64,000 nt of DNA from NCBI GenBank assembly GCA_009760855.2, contig WPIO01000005.1, forward strand, positions 5,380,001-5,444,000, read 5' to 3'. Shown one piece after another: positions 46,490 to 59,735 of this stretch. The position numbers were made by a program, and so were the translations under genes. This stretch comes from Cristatella mucedo. Its lineage: Eukaryota > Bryozoa > Phylactolaemata > Cristatellidae. The notes beneath the pieces were generated by a model. That model searched no databases, was not told where the DNA came from, and saw only the letters and a list, made by a program, of their open reading frames with translations. Each line of letters opens with the position of its first letter. Position 1 is the stretch's first letter.

Positions 46490-47000
46490 TCGATATTTTC
46501 AGTGTTTGCAGGTAGTGATGCAGCCTGGCGAAACTCTATTGTAGAGGGTCAGCAAAAGCAGTCAATTGTTCTTGAAAATCTTTTGGTGAGCCACTGCGAA
46601 AGGTAGAGACTGATCCTCGTGAGTTTCGAGCTCGTGGTTGGACTCGTTCTTGGCCTCTTGCTATTTGCAGTCAATCTCACCATTTACAGCCCTCGTGCCT
46701 AATTAGAATGTAGCCTTGCACTGTATACAGATGATGTTGACAAGTCAATTAGAAAAAGCACCAGCCATGCGCCTGATATTCATAGTAAAGGTACTAAACT
46801 AGGCTTAGCAAATTAGGACGTCGATAATGTCATTTGCGGCTTGGATTACTTGCTGCAATTGGCTTCTCTGCTGTTGGTCTGAAGCTCCAGTCGACTTTCG
46901 ACGGTCGACTTTCTAGGTCAAGACCGGTGTGCTAAAAGATGCCTTGGTTCGGAGGTTCCAACTCGACAAAACTCACAATTCTTCTGCACCCGTATGAAGG
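46490..47000 (+). mobile_element. Very degraded LINE RT fragment
   Basis: LASCYLQSISP-like sequence around 46650 and a YTDDVD-like remnant of YADDTQ near 46728-46740 suggest an old RT. Confidence 0.35.
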
Positions 47001-47004
47001 GTAG

Positions 47005-48215
47005 CATTCATACCCAATTATGCACTCTAGCAGATATTGTCCTTCCTGCCGTGCAGGCCGCACCTACGTGCTGACTCAGAGGCTTTGGCATGACTGATCC
47101 CTTGACTGATCGTTGGCTGCTAATATGTCCTGCTTAAGGGTCTCCTATGTTACAGGGTATAAGTGCTTAAAAATGCTAGACGTTCACAACCAGACCTCAA
47201 AGCCTGCTTAGGATAGGCTTCACCACTCCCTGGGCACTGCACTTTAAACTGGTCGCCCAACCTTCTTTGCCGATGTGAGAGACAAAAAACTGCAACACAG
47301 AGGGTGTGACAGCAGCAATGCGATTACCGGGTTCCTACGTTTTAGCACGGTGTCCACCATACTTCATCAGCACCTGGGTCTTACTCTCGCGACATACATA
47401 GAGCTTGCATTTCATGACAGGTCTTCGGTTCAAGTCCAGCAGCGTGTATTGCTATATTGACCACCACACTCAAGAGTGATAGCCTCCCAGGCTCTTCTGC
47501 CTATATATAAATGAGTCTGTTGACTCAGCAGACCCTTGCTTTACTTTTGCATTTATTACCATACTCACAATAAAATATTTACCCGAAGTTTTTGGTTATG
47601 GAAGCATACCACGCCAGTGCTAAGGGTGAATCAGAGACAGAGAGAGCATAACTTGTAGATAGTGGAAAGCAAGCAGTCAAACAAGATTCTTACAGCACAT
47701 ATAATGGAAGGTAAGACAAGACCTAGTTGCAATAAAAAAATACGCATGCATTTATTTAGTAAACCTGGATTAACCTTGAATTTATACACGGAAAGCCGAG
47801 CTGAGAGTGCTTTGAGTGCAGTGTAAGTAGCCTCGGAAGCTGAATTGGTGGAGCACCGGCTCAAAACCAGAGGTCGCAAGATCGCCTCATGGCTTTAGAT
47901 GCAAGCTGTCTGCATTAAGTACCGCAGCAGATAACCTTCAGTCGTTCTGCATGATAGAATTTAAATCTTTGAGCACCTTAAAGTTGATAAACGTAAAAAA
48001 GACCTGATACCGGCTGTGTTGGTCGACCCGGCAGGAGACAAACTGCTTTTGTCTGCCGTGTGGGACCTGTTTTAGCATTCAAAGACTTAATTGCCTGGCC
48101 AATCATTCCCCGGTCTACGTTCTACAGCCATGCCATTCTTTTTTTACTCCCGTAATCGAACCTAGTGGCCAAGCTAGAGTATGACTATCCTGTTTAAAGA
48201 GCTTCGAAAGATTTA
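47005..48215. other. Intergenic, no gene seen
   Basis: Possible SINE-B scrap on the plus strand near 47480-47520. Otherwise nothing recognised. Confidence 0.4.
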
Positions 48216-48221
48216 GAGAAT

Positions 48222-48660
<439 letters not shown>

Positions 48661-49167
48661 AAGAGTGAGAGAGCTGGTGGTGACCGGTTGGTCGAGCAAC
48701 CACTTTCTGGGCACAAAGACATGCAGAACGAGCATGTGGCAGCGGCCCCTTGCGAGGAGTCTTGCACGAGAGGCTGGCTGCATCGAGCAGTAATCACAGG
48801 AGCATGCGAGCATGCACACAATGGCCGAAACCAGCCTGGCGGCTCGTGCCCAAGTGCACTCGTCAAGCCGTCATCTCTCGGGTAGGTCGGGCATGGACGG
48901 CAGCCTGTGGGCTCTCCGCTGCCCTGCTTCTGTGCACGCATGAGCAGCAACAGCTTCAGATTGCCTTGAGGCCGCATCGGCTCACGAGCATGCACTAGCA
49001 TGCAGGCATGCTTCCATGAACTGCATGATGGATCCGGGCACCAGTCCACAATAGCTGTGCCATGATAAAGAGGAGATTCCAGGAAGATATGCTGCAGCAG
49101 CACACATTGCAAAGAAGCACGGGTTTCCCTTGACTTGGGTGGTACGACATTGGCGACTGAACACAAA

Positions 49168-49344
49168 ATACTAATACTAGCTGATTTAACAGCCTTTTAT
49201 GTATGGCGACAGAAGAGCCTTTACGGATATCACCACTGCTTGCAGGGGTGATAAATAATTGCCCACTGCAGGATTCGAACCCACGACCTCAGGGATCAAG
49301 GTCGTGAAAAGCAACCGCCTTACCTAGTGTACCATCACTGCTCA
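49168..49344 (-). mobile_element. SINE-B copy
   Basis: Conserved head with GGTTCGAATCC, body and tail. It lies about 90 bases from an inverted copy at 49433. Confidence 0.7.
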
Positions 49345-49432
49345 AGCAAAGGAGAGACTATTTCCGAGGCAGTCAACTCATGGAAAGGTAAAGATGCATA
49401 TTTGCATGCAATACCCTTTCAGACTCACCACC

Positions 49433-49563
49433 CACGACCTCGGTCCAGAGGTCGTGGGTTCGAATCCTGCTGCCCGGCAATCCTTTATTGCCACGTGGTG
49501 ATAGACGTCAAGGCTCTTCTGTCGCTATACAAAAAAGGCTGTTTAGTCAGCTAGTATTTTTTC
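49433..49563 (+). mobile_element. SINE-B copy, foldback head
   Basis: The body and tail are intact (GGTTCGAATCC through TTTAGTCAGCTAGTATT). The head is replaced by CCCACGACCT, eight bases, then AGGTCGTGGG, a perfect 10-bp hairpin. Confidence 0.7.
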
Positions 49564-49867
49564 AATCCCGGCTACACTTATGAACTCACTCATGGGTTCT
49601 ATAAGGCATGGGTTAAACTCCTAAAGATTATATGAAATATTACACAAAACCATCTTAGTTTTTTAGCTATTATAAATTCTTCAATGGCCACAATAATAAA
49701 ACAAGATATAGGCCGATGTATGTCAATCTCCATAGTCCATTAACTTGAAAATTACTTAATCTGGACTATAAGTGAAAAAGCATGATTACGGTTGGATATA
49801 TGGTTGGACAAACATTTGTAACCATGGTCCACTACGCTGTAATGCTTTCTGATAAAATTAAAGTAAA

Positions 49868-50028
49868 TGTTAGCTGATTCAATAGCCTCATTTTGCATAG
49901 CAGCAGAAAAGCCTTGGTGGTTATCACCACCATTTGCAGTGAGCAATTCAGGGTTGCCAGGTGAAAAACTTGAACACAGGACTTGTATTGCGAGGTGTAA
50001 GCACCTTACCCCTGGGCTAGAATGCAAG
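49868..50028 (-). mobile_element. SINE-B relative with a different tRNA-like head
   Basis: The tail and body match SINE-B, but the head on the minus strand reads TAGCCCAGGGGTAAGGTGC, a different box A region. Confidence 0.5.
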
Positions 50029-50114
50029 GTGTTCAAATAATATTGCAAATATGTCTCTGGTTACCTGTAAAATCCCTGCCTCTCTGAAGCAGCTGCAGTC
50101 AGGTTATTAATTTA

Positions 50115-51135
50115 AAAGCCCACCCAAGAGCATAAGAACCCAAATAACTTTCGTATAGTCTTCCTTCTGCCATTCCTATCCAAACAGTTGAATAGGTGTT
50201 GGCCCAACAGCCACACGATTACATATGATCATCAGGTTTTTGTTAGCAGGTTCCAAATGGGATTTAGGTCAAACTATTCCACAGAAACTGACCCCTTCAG
50301 GTTTACGATGACTTTCTGATCAATGCTGATCAGAGTAAAGCCTCACTGCTAGTTCTCTTAGATTGTCCTTTTTTTCACTGTCTATGCTCTGACTCTAGCT
50401 AATGTCATCACCAAACACAATCGTAAGTTGCATTTTGATGACACCCAACTTTATTTATCCTTTGACCCCTTTCAGCCATGCTCAGCATCGGACTCTCTTG
50501 CATCTCTTGCAGCCTGCATTGAAGACATTTGAACTTGGATGGGCACTAACTTCCTTAACTTTAGACGATGAGACCAACTTAATAGCTATGGGCAAGCCTA
50601 ATATCATTCGTAATTTGGAAGACCTCATCCTCAAGAGTTCCAAAACGACTTTCTTTATATGAGTACATTGCCTCCATGATAAAGTCATCCTAATTTCAGC
50701 TGGAGAACATTTCCAAAATTAAGGATTGCTCAGGGAAGATAACGAACAAACTATTTCCAGCCTTTGTGACATGGCATCTAGTATATTGTGATTCCTTTTG
50801 CACAGGACACCTGGCTCATGCCCTTACTCGTCTGCAACTGGTGCAAAACTCAGCGGCTCTTCTGATCTGTCGTCAACGGCTTAGCTGCCACATTATTTTA
50901 TTGTGTTTATCTGAGCTTCAATGGCTCTCCATCATGCATCGAATCGATTTCAGGTCCTCTCTTTGGCTTACTGCTTTCTTTACTCGCTTGCATCAGCCTA
51001 CCCATCCAACCTCCTTGCTCCTCCAGTGTGCTCTCAATCACGACACCGTTCATCTTGCAAGGTTGCTATACTGCAGTAATGATAATATTAATAACAATAA
51101 CAATGAATCATCTCCATAGCACTTGATGAGAAAGT
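50115..51135 (+). mobile_element. LINE family A relative, deleted
   Basis: SPNTIVSC...[13 protein letters not shown]-like remnants around 50400-50470 and [20 protein letters not shown] around 50830 are readable. It ends in an ATT/AAT run. Confidence 0.65.
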
Positions 51136-51484
51136 AAGTCATATTCAAGGCTCATCACATAACTAGACAGGAAGCTTACAGCAAGTTGTATGCCACATAA
51201 GCAAATTAAGGACGGTTTGCAAGACATTAGGAGGAGTCAGGGAGGGACCAGTGAGGGTTATTAGCTTCTCACTGAATGCCACCAACCAAGGGGATGTTGT
51301 ACTATAAGTAGGCTAAGAATTTCAAGTTTGAGGTGAACAGAACTCAAGAAGTTAGTCTGACTCCTTCCTTGGCTTGGCACTTGTTATACGGACCTGTTCA
51401 AAGTCAGCCTGCTATAAAAAAGAAGCTATAATGTATGCCATTGCCGAAGGACTTTTCCAGAACCAGATGACCATGCTTTCGTTA

Positions 51485-51565
51485 CAGCATATGTAAAGTG
51501 CCTGGGAAGAGATTTTATTTCTGAAGGGTGCTATACAAAGGTATTGTTTTTACTATTGTCATTAA
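51485..51565 (+). mobile_element. LINE-A or SINE-A 3' tail alone
   Basis: CATATGTAAAGTGCCTGGGA with the TTCTGAAGGGTGCTATACAA tail. No head was found upstream. Confidence 0.5.
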
Positions 51566-52019
51566 ATGTCTACGGTCATACATATAGTCATTGGATGACA
51601 TCATTACATTGAAGGACCAACCCGGTATCCCTAAGATTGTGAAAATATTAAGCTGCATGAGCAGCGGGAGTTCTTACTAAGCAAGCACCCCACAAGGATC
51701 TAATAGCACTAGAAAGAGAAAAGATCTGCACATACTACGAGAGAAGAGTCACCCCCAACTCACCCATGCCGATCAACGAGTGACTCATGTTATGGATTCT
51801 TATCTTTTACGCTGCCATTTCAAATCTAGTTGCATTATTATCTGCCGACAGTTCGTGCTTCGCAATGCTTTAGCTTGCAAACTAGTTGCGCCAAAAGCAC
51901 TGATGGAATGAAGCAGTGGACGTCATCAGTGAATAAATAATAGAATGAGTATAGGTATGCATACCTGTCTGCACCTCCACCAAGCCACAAGGACAAAGTG
52001 GGTTCTATGCTAGAAAGCT

Positions 52020-52305
52020 CAGTCAAAGGCTAAGCAGCCTTCAGTGCGTGAGCCAAAATACCTGCAATTTCGTGCAACGAAGAGAATGTGAGATATGTGG
52101 TGAGTTGAGGAAGAACAGTTGAGGTAGCTAGTAGTGCAGAACTAGCAGCGCCAACGTCTGTAGTGGTGGTTCGAGAGTCGCCGTAAGAAGCTGCCGATAC
52201 TCTAGAATTTCGGAAGTGAGCTACACAGCTTTGGACCCATGGGGCAAAAGCTTAGGTCGTCAAAAGTCATAAAGTCAAGGTGGGGGGACAATTTATCATC
52301 AGGGT
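52020..52305 (-). mobile_element. LINE family B 3' fragment, old
   Basis: Minus-strand sequence resembling the family B 3' UTR and C-terminal end. Confidence 0.5.
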
Positions 52306-52309
52306 ACTC

Positions 52310-53735
52310 AAGATCAAGGCCTTAGTTCGAATCAAGGCCTTAGTTTGCCAAAGGCTTTTGAATTTCTCTTATTCCACGATACACTCTCGTGCTTTGTATT
52401 TTGCAGCAGACAGGCAACAGTAATCTTGCTAGGGTTTTGAAGCAAGACACACAATGAGTGCATGATGTCAGTTACAGCAGTGCTTAACCTGCAATAACGG
52501 TTAAGCTTCAGTCGGGGCATTAGCCTAGAAGTTAAGTACACTGCAATATGATGAATTCTTCAGATGACAGACAAAGAAAGTTTAGTCATCTCATTGTTGC
52601 ATCGGATGCTGGGTAGCTGTTATGGACTAATGCTGTCTTTTTGACATTTATGACTAATAAAGCTAGTCCTAGCCATGCTCGAAGAAGCATCAGGCCAGCC
52701 GCTGTAGGTAAAGAGACCAATGACCAGTTGACTGTGTCTTTTACCACACCACATCAACCGTTCAATTAAACCGTGGGTGCCATGCTTGAATCACTAGTGT
52801 TATAGCCATTTTTACAAAACAGGTCCATGGATGTCATGTCTGCGAAAGGTGTGGCCTTACAGCCCGGCCCTGCCGTAAGGCAAAACCTTAGGTTTCATGG
52901 TTTATGAGCTTATGTTTGATTGATGGTTATGGTTTTATGAGTTAATGATCGAGGAGGGTGAGTCACGGCCTGCAGAGAAGGGGCACTGGGAATGCAGCGC
53001 AGGTGAGAACCGCTGTGAGCCATCACGCTCCGAGCCCAAATACAAAGCTGTTCTTGGACATTCGGTGTTTCCCTACCGTCGCTTGCTTGCTGTCGGGGCA
53101 TCAAACCACACAAGGGGCATGTATAAGAGAAACATGCCAGCAATCGGAGATTAAATATTTGAAGACAGCCAGCAGAAGGGGCTGAATCCTGAACAGAAGG
53201 CAGCTTGTCCGGAATACCATTTCAATAGAAATACATGGCTTCTTCTATTAATATTAGGTTAAAATGATGCATCTATAGTACCTAAAATCCACAGGCATGT
53301 CATGTCAGAGAATCGAAATGAAAGCAGAAGACAAGGATTGACATCCTCCATTCTTTTCACTTTCCTATTTGGCTATCACCGTGTGAGTGACCAGCCTAGG
53401 CAGCTGCTTAAGGCAGCCACTGTCCACTATCAGGGGATGCCTTTAAAATATAAATATATATATATACTGCATATTTTCTATCAGTTACTCCACAAACCCA
53501 TTAAAGTAAAGCAGGTTTTATGACACCACAGAGTCTTCTATAGGCTTCGATGACTGCGAGTTTTTGGCACACCAACAGAATTCCTCTTATGCAAGAAAGG
53601 AAAATAAACAGCTTAGCCCAGTCAAGAAGGTAGTTAGGGAAGTGCGATGCATTGATGTGCAATACAGAACGGCTGGAGAATACTGCCAGCATTGGCAGCC
53701 CGAGAGAAGACATCGTAGTTGTACACAAATTGTGG
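52310..53735. other. Intergenic, nothing recognised
   Basis: No gene or clear repeat was recognised apart from a short TA run near 53455. Confidence 0.45.
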
Positions 53736-53737
53736 AA

Positions 53738-54060
53738 TGTAATGTAATGTATCTCCACCTGTGACTCCACAATGCCACAAAGGCTAAGTGGGTGTTACGA
53801 TGTAAAGTTTTCTACAGCACTGGCAAAGCCTAAGTGAGCGAGTAGTTATGCCGTGTAGGACCCGCTCAGCAAAAGCTTCTACTGACAAAAAATCGCAAGT
53901 AAGCAAAAGCCTCTGCTGTCAAAAACTCGCAAGTAAACAAAAAGAAGTGCTGAATAGATTATTCCGAGTGAACCTAAGGATGAGAAGAGGCTGAAACAGC
54001 TGCAGTAATTTAACTGGGTATGAAGAAGCTAATAAAAACCTGATCTTTATTAATCTGATC
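53738..54060 (-). mobile_element. LINE family B 3' end, rearranged
   Basis: The tail AATGTAATGTATCTCCACCTG and the hallmark GACTCCACAATGCC start it. A short AGCAAAAGCTTCT / GCAAAAGCCTCT duplication follows near 53870-53945. Confidence 0.6.
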
Positions 54061-55189
54061 TTGACTAAGACTGCTGCGATAATAGGAACCTGAATTTTGA
54101 TGACAAAGGACTGCATGTATCATAATCTTTTGTAGTTAAATTATTGGTATCTCGATACTTGGTCGTGTGCCACTCTCCTACCTGTAGCCCATGCAGAAAT
54201 TGCTCTGTGCGCAATATGGAGCTCCGATAGCTCCCCACGAGTGATACATGAGCTTGATTGCTTTAGCACTGATGCTACGACTCACTAGCTGCACTCGAGG
54301 TATTATTTCTCCCCCACAGGTCACGTGGCAGTTAGGTCTACCACTGCCACGTGGTCTGCGGTTTCGGTAAATACTCTAGTTCGGGAGCTGTTGCAGGCAT
54401 TTGTTATGACAAGCCGTGGCGAGGCTTGAGGGTCTTAAACAGCAAAGAAACCTATGGTTATCAAGACTGCGAGAATTCTGCCGTAACAGCTACAGTTTTG
54501 TCCATGAAGTGCAAAGGACGCCTTATGCAAAGCCAGCACGTGAGTAAGTCTTAACTAGAGATCAGGAGTTAGAACCGAAGTGAGTCATTCGAAAAATAGC
54601 TAACTCGCATGTGCAGCATCTGCACTTGAGTGGCTCTCTTTTAGAAGGCTTTTTTAAGAATTTCATTTGGTACAGCAACTGGACATTGCCCTATCAAAAT
54701 CAAATTATAGTGTCCTTGGGACTTTAAGCCAGTGGCTGATGCCAGTGGGCGGAGCCAGAGAAGTGCAAAGCAAAGAGCTATCAGGCTGCAGCATCCGCGC
54801 ACTAAAAAGCAGCAGGCACTGCATTCCGTTTGGGGCATGCCACCTTTGCTACGGTTGGCTTGCTCGAGAAGGGTCAGGGCTTATTTCACTCTCAGAAGAT
54901 ACGCTGGGCTGGCACTGGTAGTAGCTTAAACTCAAGCCGATGTCTGCCCTACTCGACTCAAGCATCTGCTGGACAAGTGGCTGCTGCTCAACGATTGCTG
55001 CAGAGGAGTTTCGGTGAGCCCATGCAGGTGAAGTGCATCTAACCATAGCATAGGTTAGTGTAAAAAAATTAATAAGTTACTCCTTGTCTTACTTGTCTCG
55101 GTAAATAAAAAAGCGTTATCAACCTGCACAGCTGTGCTCCATTTCTAATCCTTTCCTTCTATCTACGTCTATTGATGTATCCACATCCA

Positions 55190-55480
55190 TAATTCCACAA
55201 ACCCACCAAGACTAAGTTGGTGCTAGGCTCAGGAGTTTTCTTAGCAAAAGCTATGCAAAAGCTTCTTAAAACCAACTTTGTCGAATGGTAAAATGGCTAA
55301 TTTATTGCCCGTGGAGGATCTAGGAGTACGAAGAGGCTGGGATTGGTGCAACAGTTCGGTTACATATGAAGGAGCCAAGCCACGGTGAGCCACATGGATC
55401 TGAGTAAGAACTTTGCTCTGTATCCGTTGATCAGCGAGGATATATATAGAAGCTCCTTCAGCAAAAGAGACACAGCTGAA
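55190..55480 (-). mobile_element. LINE family B 3' fragment
   Basis: ACAAACCCACCAAGACTAAG and the AATTTATTGCCCGTG region match family B in minus orientation, with a deletion in the 3' UTR. Confidence 0.6.
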
Positions 55481-56110
55481 CATCTTTTTTATCTGTTGCA
55501 ATCCATTTACTCCATTAGTATCTTTAAAAATAATACCGATGTTGCATAAGAGCACACACACCGCTTGAGGCTCGCATTTCCCAGGTTTTTGCTTCTTCAG
55601 CCTCTTTACTTGTTTCTGTTTATCTGCATTAACTTTCATGATGCCTACACCTACCTCGCTAGCTTTACAGCTGCTAGTCATGCCCTTTATCTACCTTACA
55701 AATATGCCTCTGCATTATATTCTGTGAGAAGTTCCCTGTAGCGGCTGATAAATGTATATTTAGAACAAATTTATCCCCCTGTCAAATTTGCAATTGCATC
55801 TGCTAGTGGAGAGGCGCTAGTGGTGAAGAGTGCTGTTGTCTTGAGATTGTCTTCTGCCACACCGGGACTGCCGAGCTTTAACTTGGCCCCTAAGCTGCTA
55901 CCCAAAAGTTCGAGATCTAGAGGCCCTGCATCAGCCATCGTCAGCAGTACTTCAGGATCAAACCTTAGCCGTTTGACCCCTGGTGCTAGGTGCTGCAGCA
56001 GTTTGTGGGATTATAGGCCTCAATCGGGTATGCTGGTGAAGATGTTACACAGCCGATGTAAGCAACCAACTGAATATCTCTATTAGTGATACCCGATGCT
56101 CATGACGTTC

Positions 56111-56112
<2 letters not shown>

Positions 56113-56152
<40 letters not shown>
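56113..56152. repeat. (TG)n microsatellite
   Basis: About 40 bases of pure TG. Confidence 0.95.
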
Positions 56153-58420
56153 ATGCTCAAGAGCTTGCAAACAAATCCCAATGGCATCCCAGGAGGCCTC
56201 CACATATTGATTGAGTTTAGGTACAAAGCGATCGAATGGCGTAGCAGCTCCGGTCAAGAACAAGTTATGTCTGGATGACATTGCTAGAGCCTTTCTAGCT
56301 ACTGGCAGACACTGGCACCTAACAGCAATCTCAAGACTGAACATCTACTGCCAGAAAGCCGGTCAGCAGCTCCAGAGCACTGACAGTCAGCTAGCTTATC
56401 TGCTAGCTTAGTCATCTCCACGACGTGACTGGCAATGAAGATATTGACATCTGGAGGTACTAAAAAAAACACAATCGAGTTATGTGGCCTGTGGGTGCAA
56501 GAAAAACCAGGCTCGGCATTACGGAAATTTTGACCTGATCTATTGAACAGCAGTCGCAGGGCAGCTGCTGAGCCGGCTATAGCTAGCTAGTGCGGAAGCT
56601 TGCAGCTCTGCTATGCCACTGCTCCTTTTGCCTAATGCGATAAATTGGGACATGCTTCCGTGTATGCAAAAACAAACACCAAGCTGTATTTCTGTGAAGT
56701 CTAACTTCTGCTAGGGTAAGTCGATGGTGAGCTAAAAAACACACATACCTGCACGTGAGGAACACGATAGAGGTAGAGGTTTTACATTTATAAACTCGCG
56801 CGCGCACACACACATGCCCGAGCATAAGGACACAAAGCAAAGTACCATCTACGTCTCTCTACATGCTTAACTGAATCCAAGCTTTGTTGTTCTGCAAACA
56901 CGGGTTTTTTCTTGCTTTAAGTAATGCATTCCAATTCCTTTGGGCAAGGTTTGTTCAGCAGCATCGAGGGCTTCAGCCTCAGTAATGCTCAGCACTCAAT
57001 AGACAGCTAGCATTTAGGGTTATAAATGACTTGCCCCAGCAGCACTATAATGGTAATCTAAGTGCTGGCAAGGGTGAGACGAAGGATAAACAACGAGGAC
57101 TTGAGTTGAGAAAATTCCTACTTCCTGTGAGAAAAAGGGGTCCTACTTCCTGTGAGAAGTTTGTCAGGCTGCCATGGAAAGCCTTTCATCCAGCGTACAA
57201 CAAAAGCAAGCTCCTGGGTTAGCCACAGCCCTTCGTCGGGTGCACCAGCAGCAGCAACAGCTAGTCTTGTCTGACCGGTTAAAGTCAGCCACAGAGCTCA
57301 TATGTAGCCAAGACAGCAGGCCCAGAACCTGCATGGCTGTCTGCGGTTGCTTAGGTCTTGCAGGGTGTGCAGCCGACAGCCTGTGAGTCAGTCAGGTCAG
57401 CTCCCAGTGGATGGCCTGGTCGATCAAAAGCTCAGCAGTGCCACGGTGGCAGCACAAAGGCTGCAAGCCATTGCCAAGCACTCAGTGGTGGACAGCTCAT
57501 AAGATTTATTCTCACCCCCCCCCACCACCAATGAATTACATTAGAGCTGCGGTGGACATGGCCTGGCCGTCTGCAGGCCTAATGGTTGCAGCTCGGCATG
57601 CAGTCTGAGATTAATAACAACTCACGTTCATCCATGCAGTGCAAGCAAGTGTAAATCAAAGCCGAGGCTTTAAATCCATGCGTTGAGTGTCTCGGAGACT
57701 GTAGTCGCGACAGCTCAGCAAGTAGAGTGCTGGATCAGCGACCCAGCAGGCACCACTGGCTGCCCCTGACAGCCCACTTATCTGGTTGTAACACACGCTG
57801 CTGACATGAATGAGAATCAGATGGTCAAAGTCAGATTGCCCATAAATTGCACACGGGGGGGGGGTGGGGTGGGGTGGATGGGTGTGGGGGGCTCTTTACT
57901 CGAGAGACCCAGAGCAGGTAAGCAAGGTTTAGCTCTCGGGGGGGGGGCGATCGGTGTTGCCAGCATGCCACTGCACTGACCTGATGCCATAGCATGGGAG
58001 CTCCCTGCTAGGCTGGCTTTCGGGCATTCAAAGCTGGACCAAGTGATGGGCTCAGTACATATGGGCTACCAGGGTGCTCATTCCTACAGAGGATCGTGGT
58101 CCATCGAGGGACCTCACATTCCTTGCTTGCACTGTTGCCCGTGCAGATGCAGACCGACAATCAATGCCGACAAACCAAAAGCCAACATCACATCTGTTCA
58201 CTAGGCTTTCTAAAGCCATCTGCCCATTACCAGTGGCTCACCGAACTCGAACCCTGACAAAGCACGCTAAAGGATTAATTTAAAATCTGCTTCTTCTAGC
58301 TATCTTTTGGCAAACAATATTGCTACAGTAAGAAAGATCCACTGAGCAGGGAAACAGTAGAGCTTGGCTTAGGGTACCAATGACTTTACTAGTTACTTGC
58401 TGGGGAACTCCTCAACACTT

Positions 58421-58448
58421 CATTTGCATAGCACTTGCTATGCAAATG
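58421..58448. promoter_or_regulatory. 28-bp palindrome containing two POU octamers
   Basis: CATTTGCATAGCA, two bases, then TGCTATGCAAATG: a perfect 13-bp inverted repeat. Each arm contains ATTTGCAT/ATGCAAAT, the known Oct/POU octamer. No gene is seen nearby. Confidence 0.5.
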
Positions 58449-59169
58449 AACTTTAAGAGAACTTAACTATTTGTATCCAAGCGATTTACATGCGCCAGGG
58501 CTCTCGAGAGGATTTTGGTCGTTAAAGCTAGCACCTAAAACCCCCCTCTTTTGCCAAACCAGGGCTGCAACTGTTTAGAGACTGCTGGCTGCAGGGGCAG
58601 CAGCTTGCCTGACAGATTTAACTGCATCATGTTCACGAGAACTTATGCCTGCCGGCTTCTGTGCCCAACTGCACATACAGCATGACTTGGTTTGCCGTGT
58701 TTCCGACTTGTGTATTTGAAGTGCCTTCAACCTTCACAAGTGCCTTCAGCTTTCACCTATAGTCCGGCTGACAAGCCTGCTGAACCAAGTAATTATATCA
58801 CACACAGCTAAATATATCTATAAGTCCACCCAAAAGATGCCCAAAAATTCATTCTTGTGGATGGCTGTGCTTCTATATGGGTTAAACACAATGGCATACC
58901 GAAGGGAAGCAGGAGGCATATGTCCCGGGCGCTAGATGAAGGCGTAGATCAAGGTGCTGCATCAAGACACGCTAAAATGGGTGCCTAGTACTGAGGAGCG
59001 CAATCTGTTTAGTTCGTCCACGAGAGCACAATTTCCTAGGAATGCTACTGGTTAGACGTTAGACACAAAATTCGTGCATGGGCGCCTACTGAAAGTGACC
59101 CTTATGAGCTGGTAATGCATAAATTCAGGTGGCGCAGACACACACTCATGTAAGCTCGCGTGCTCACAC

Positions 59170-59242
59170 ACGTGCACACACACACACATACATACAAACG
59201 AACACACACCCCCCACACACACACACCCCCACACACACACCC

Positions 59243-59300
<58 letters not shown>
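59170..59300. repeat. (CA)n microsatellite with CCCC interruptions
   Basis: About 130 bases of CA with several CCCCACA breaks. Confidence 0.95.
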
Positions 59301-59303
<3 letters not shown>

Positions 59304-59637
59304 TTTGACTAAATACTGAAGAATTTGGTCGATTCGTGCTTGTTTTAACAGCTTGAGCAGATGAAGAATAATTACTAAACCTTCTGGAAGACGGGCAAGC
59401 CACAGGCACATGTGGCAAAATACACTCTGACAGATGCAATATTATATCATAGTATGAGGAGGAGTTGATTCCAGCTAGGGTGCTGACAGATCATGAAAAA
59501 GACAGTCCTTGAGGGTAGGACTTTGACTGGAAGCTCTCCTGATTCGGCTGACTTTCTCTGGGCACCAGCAGTGGTTCGACCGTGGCTATATGCTGAAGTA
59601 AGGTGGCAGTGGTCAAGCTAGCATCGGCCTACCCTCA

Positions 59638-59659
59638 CTTTCTCTCCCTCTCCCTCTCT

Positions 59660-59726
<67 letters not shown>

Positions 59727-59735
59727 GTGTGTGTG
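59638..59735. repeat. (CT)n microsatellite
   Basis: About 85 bases of CT followed by a short GT run. Confidence 0.95.

Noticed and set aside
57690-57775. tRNA-like AGCTCAGCAAGTAGAGTGC
   Set aside because: The D-arm resembles a tRNA, but no box B or acceptor stem is present.
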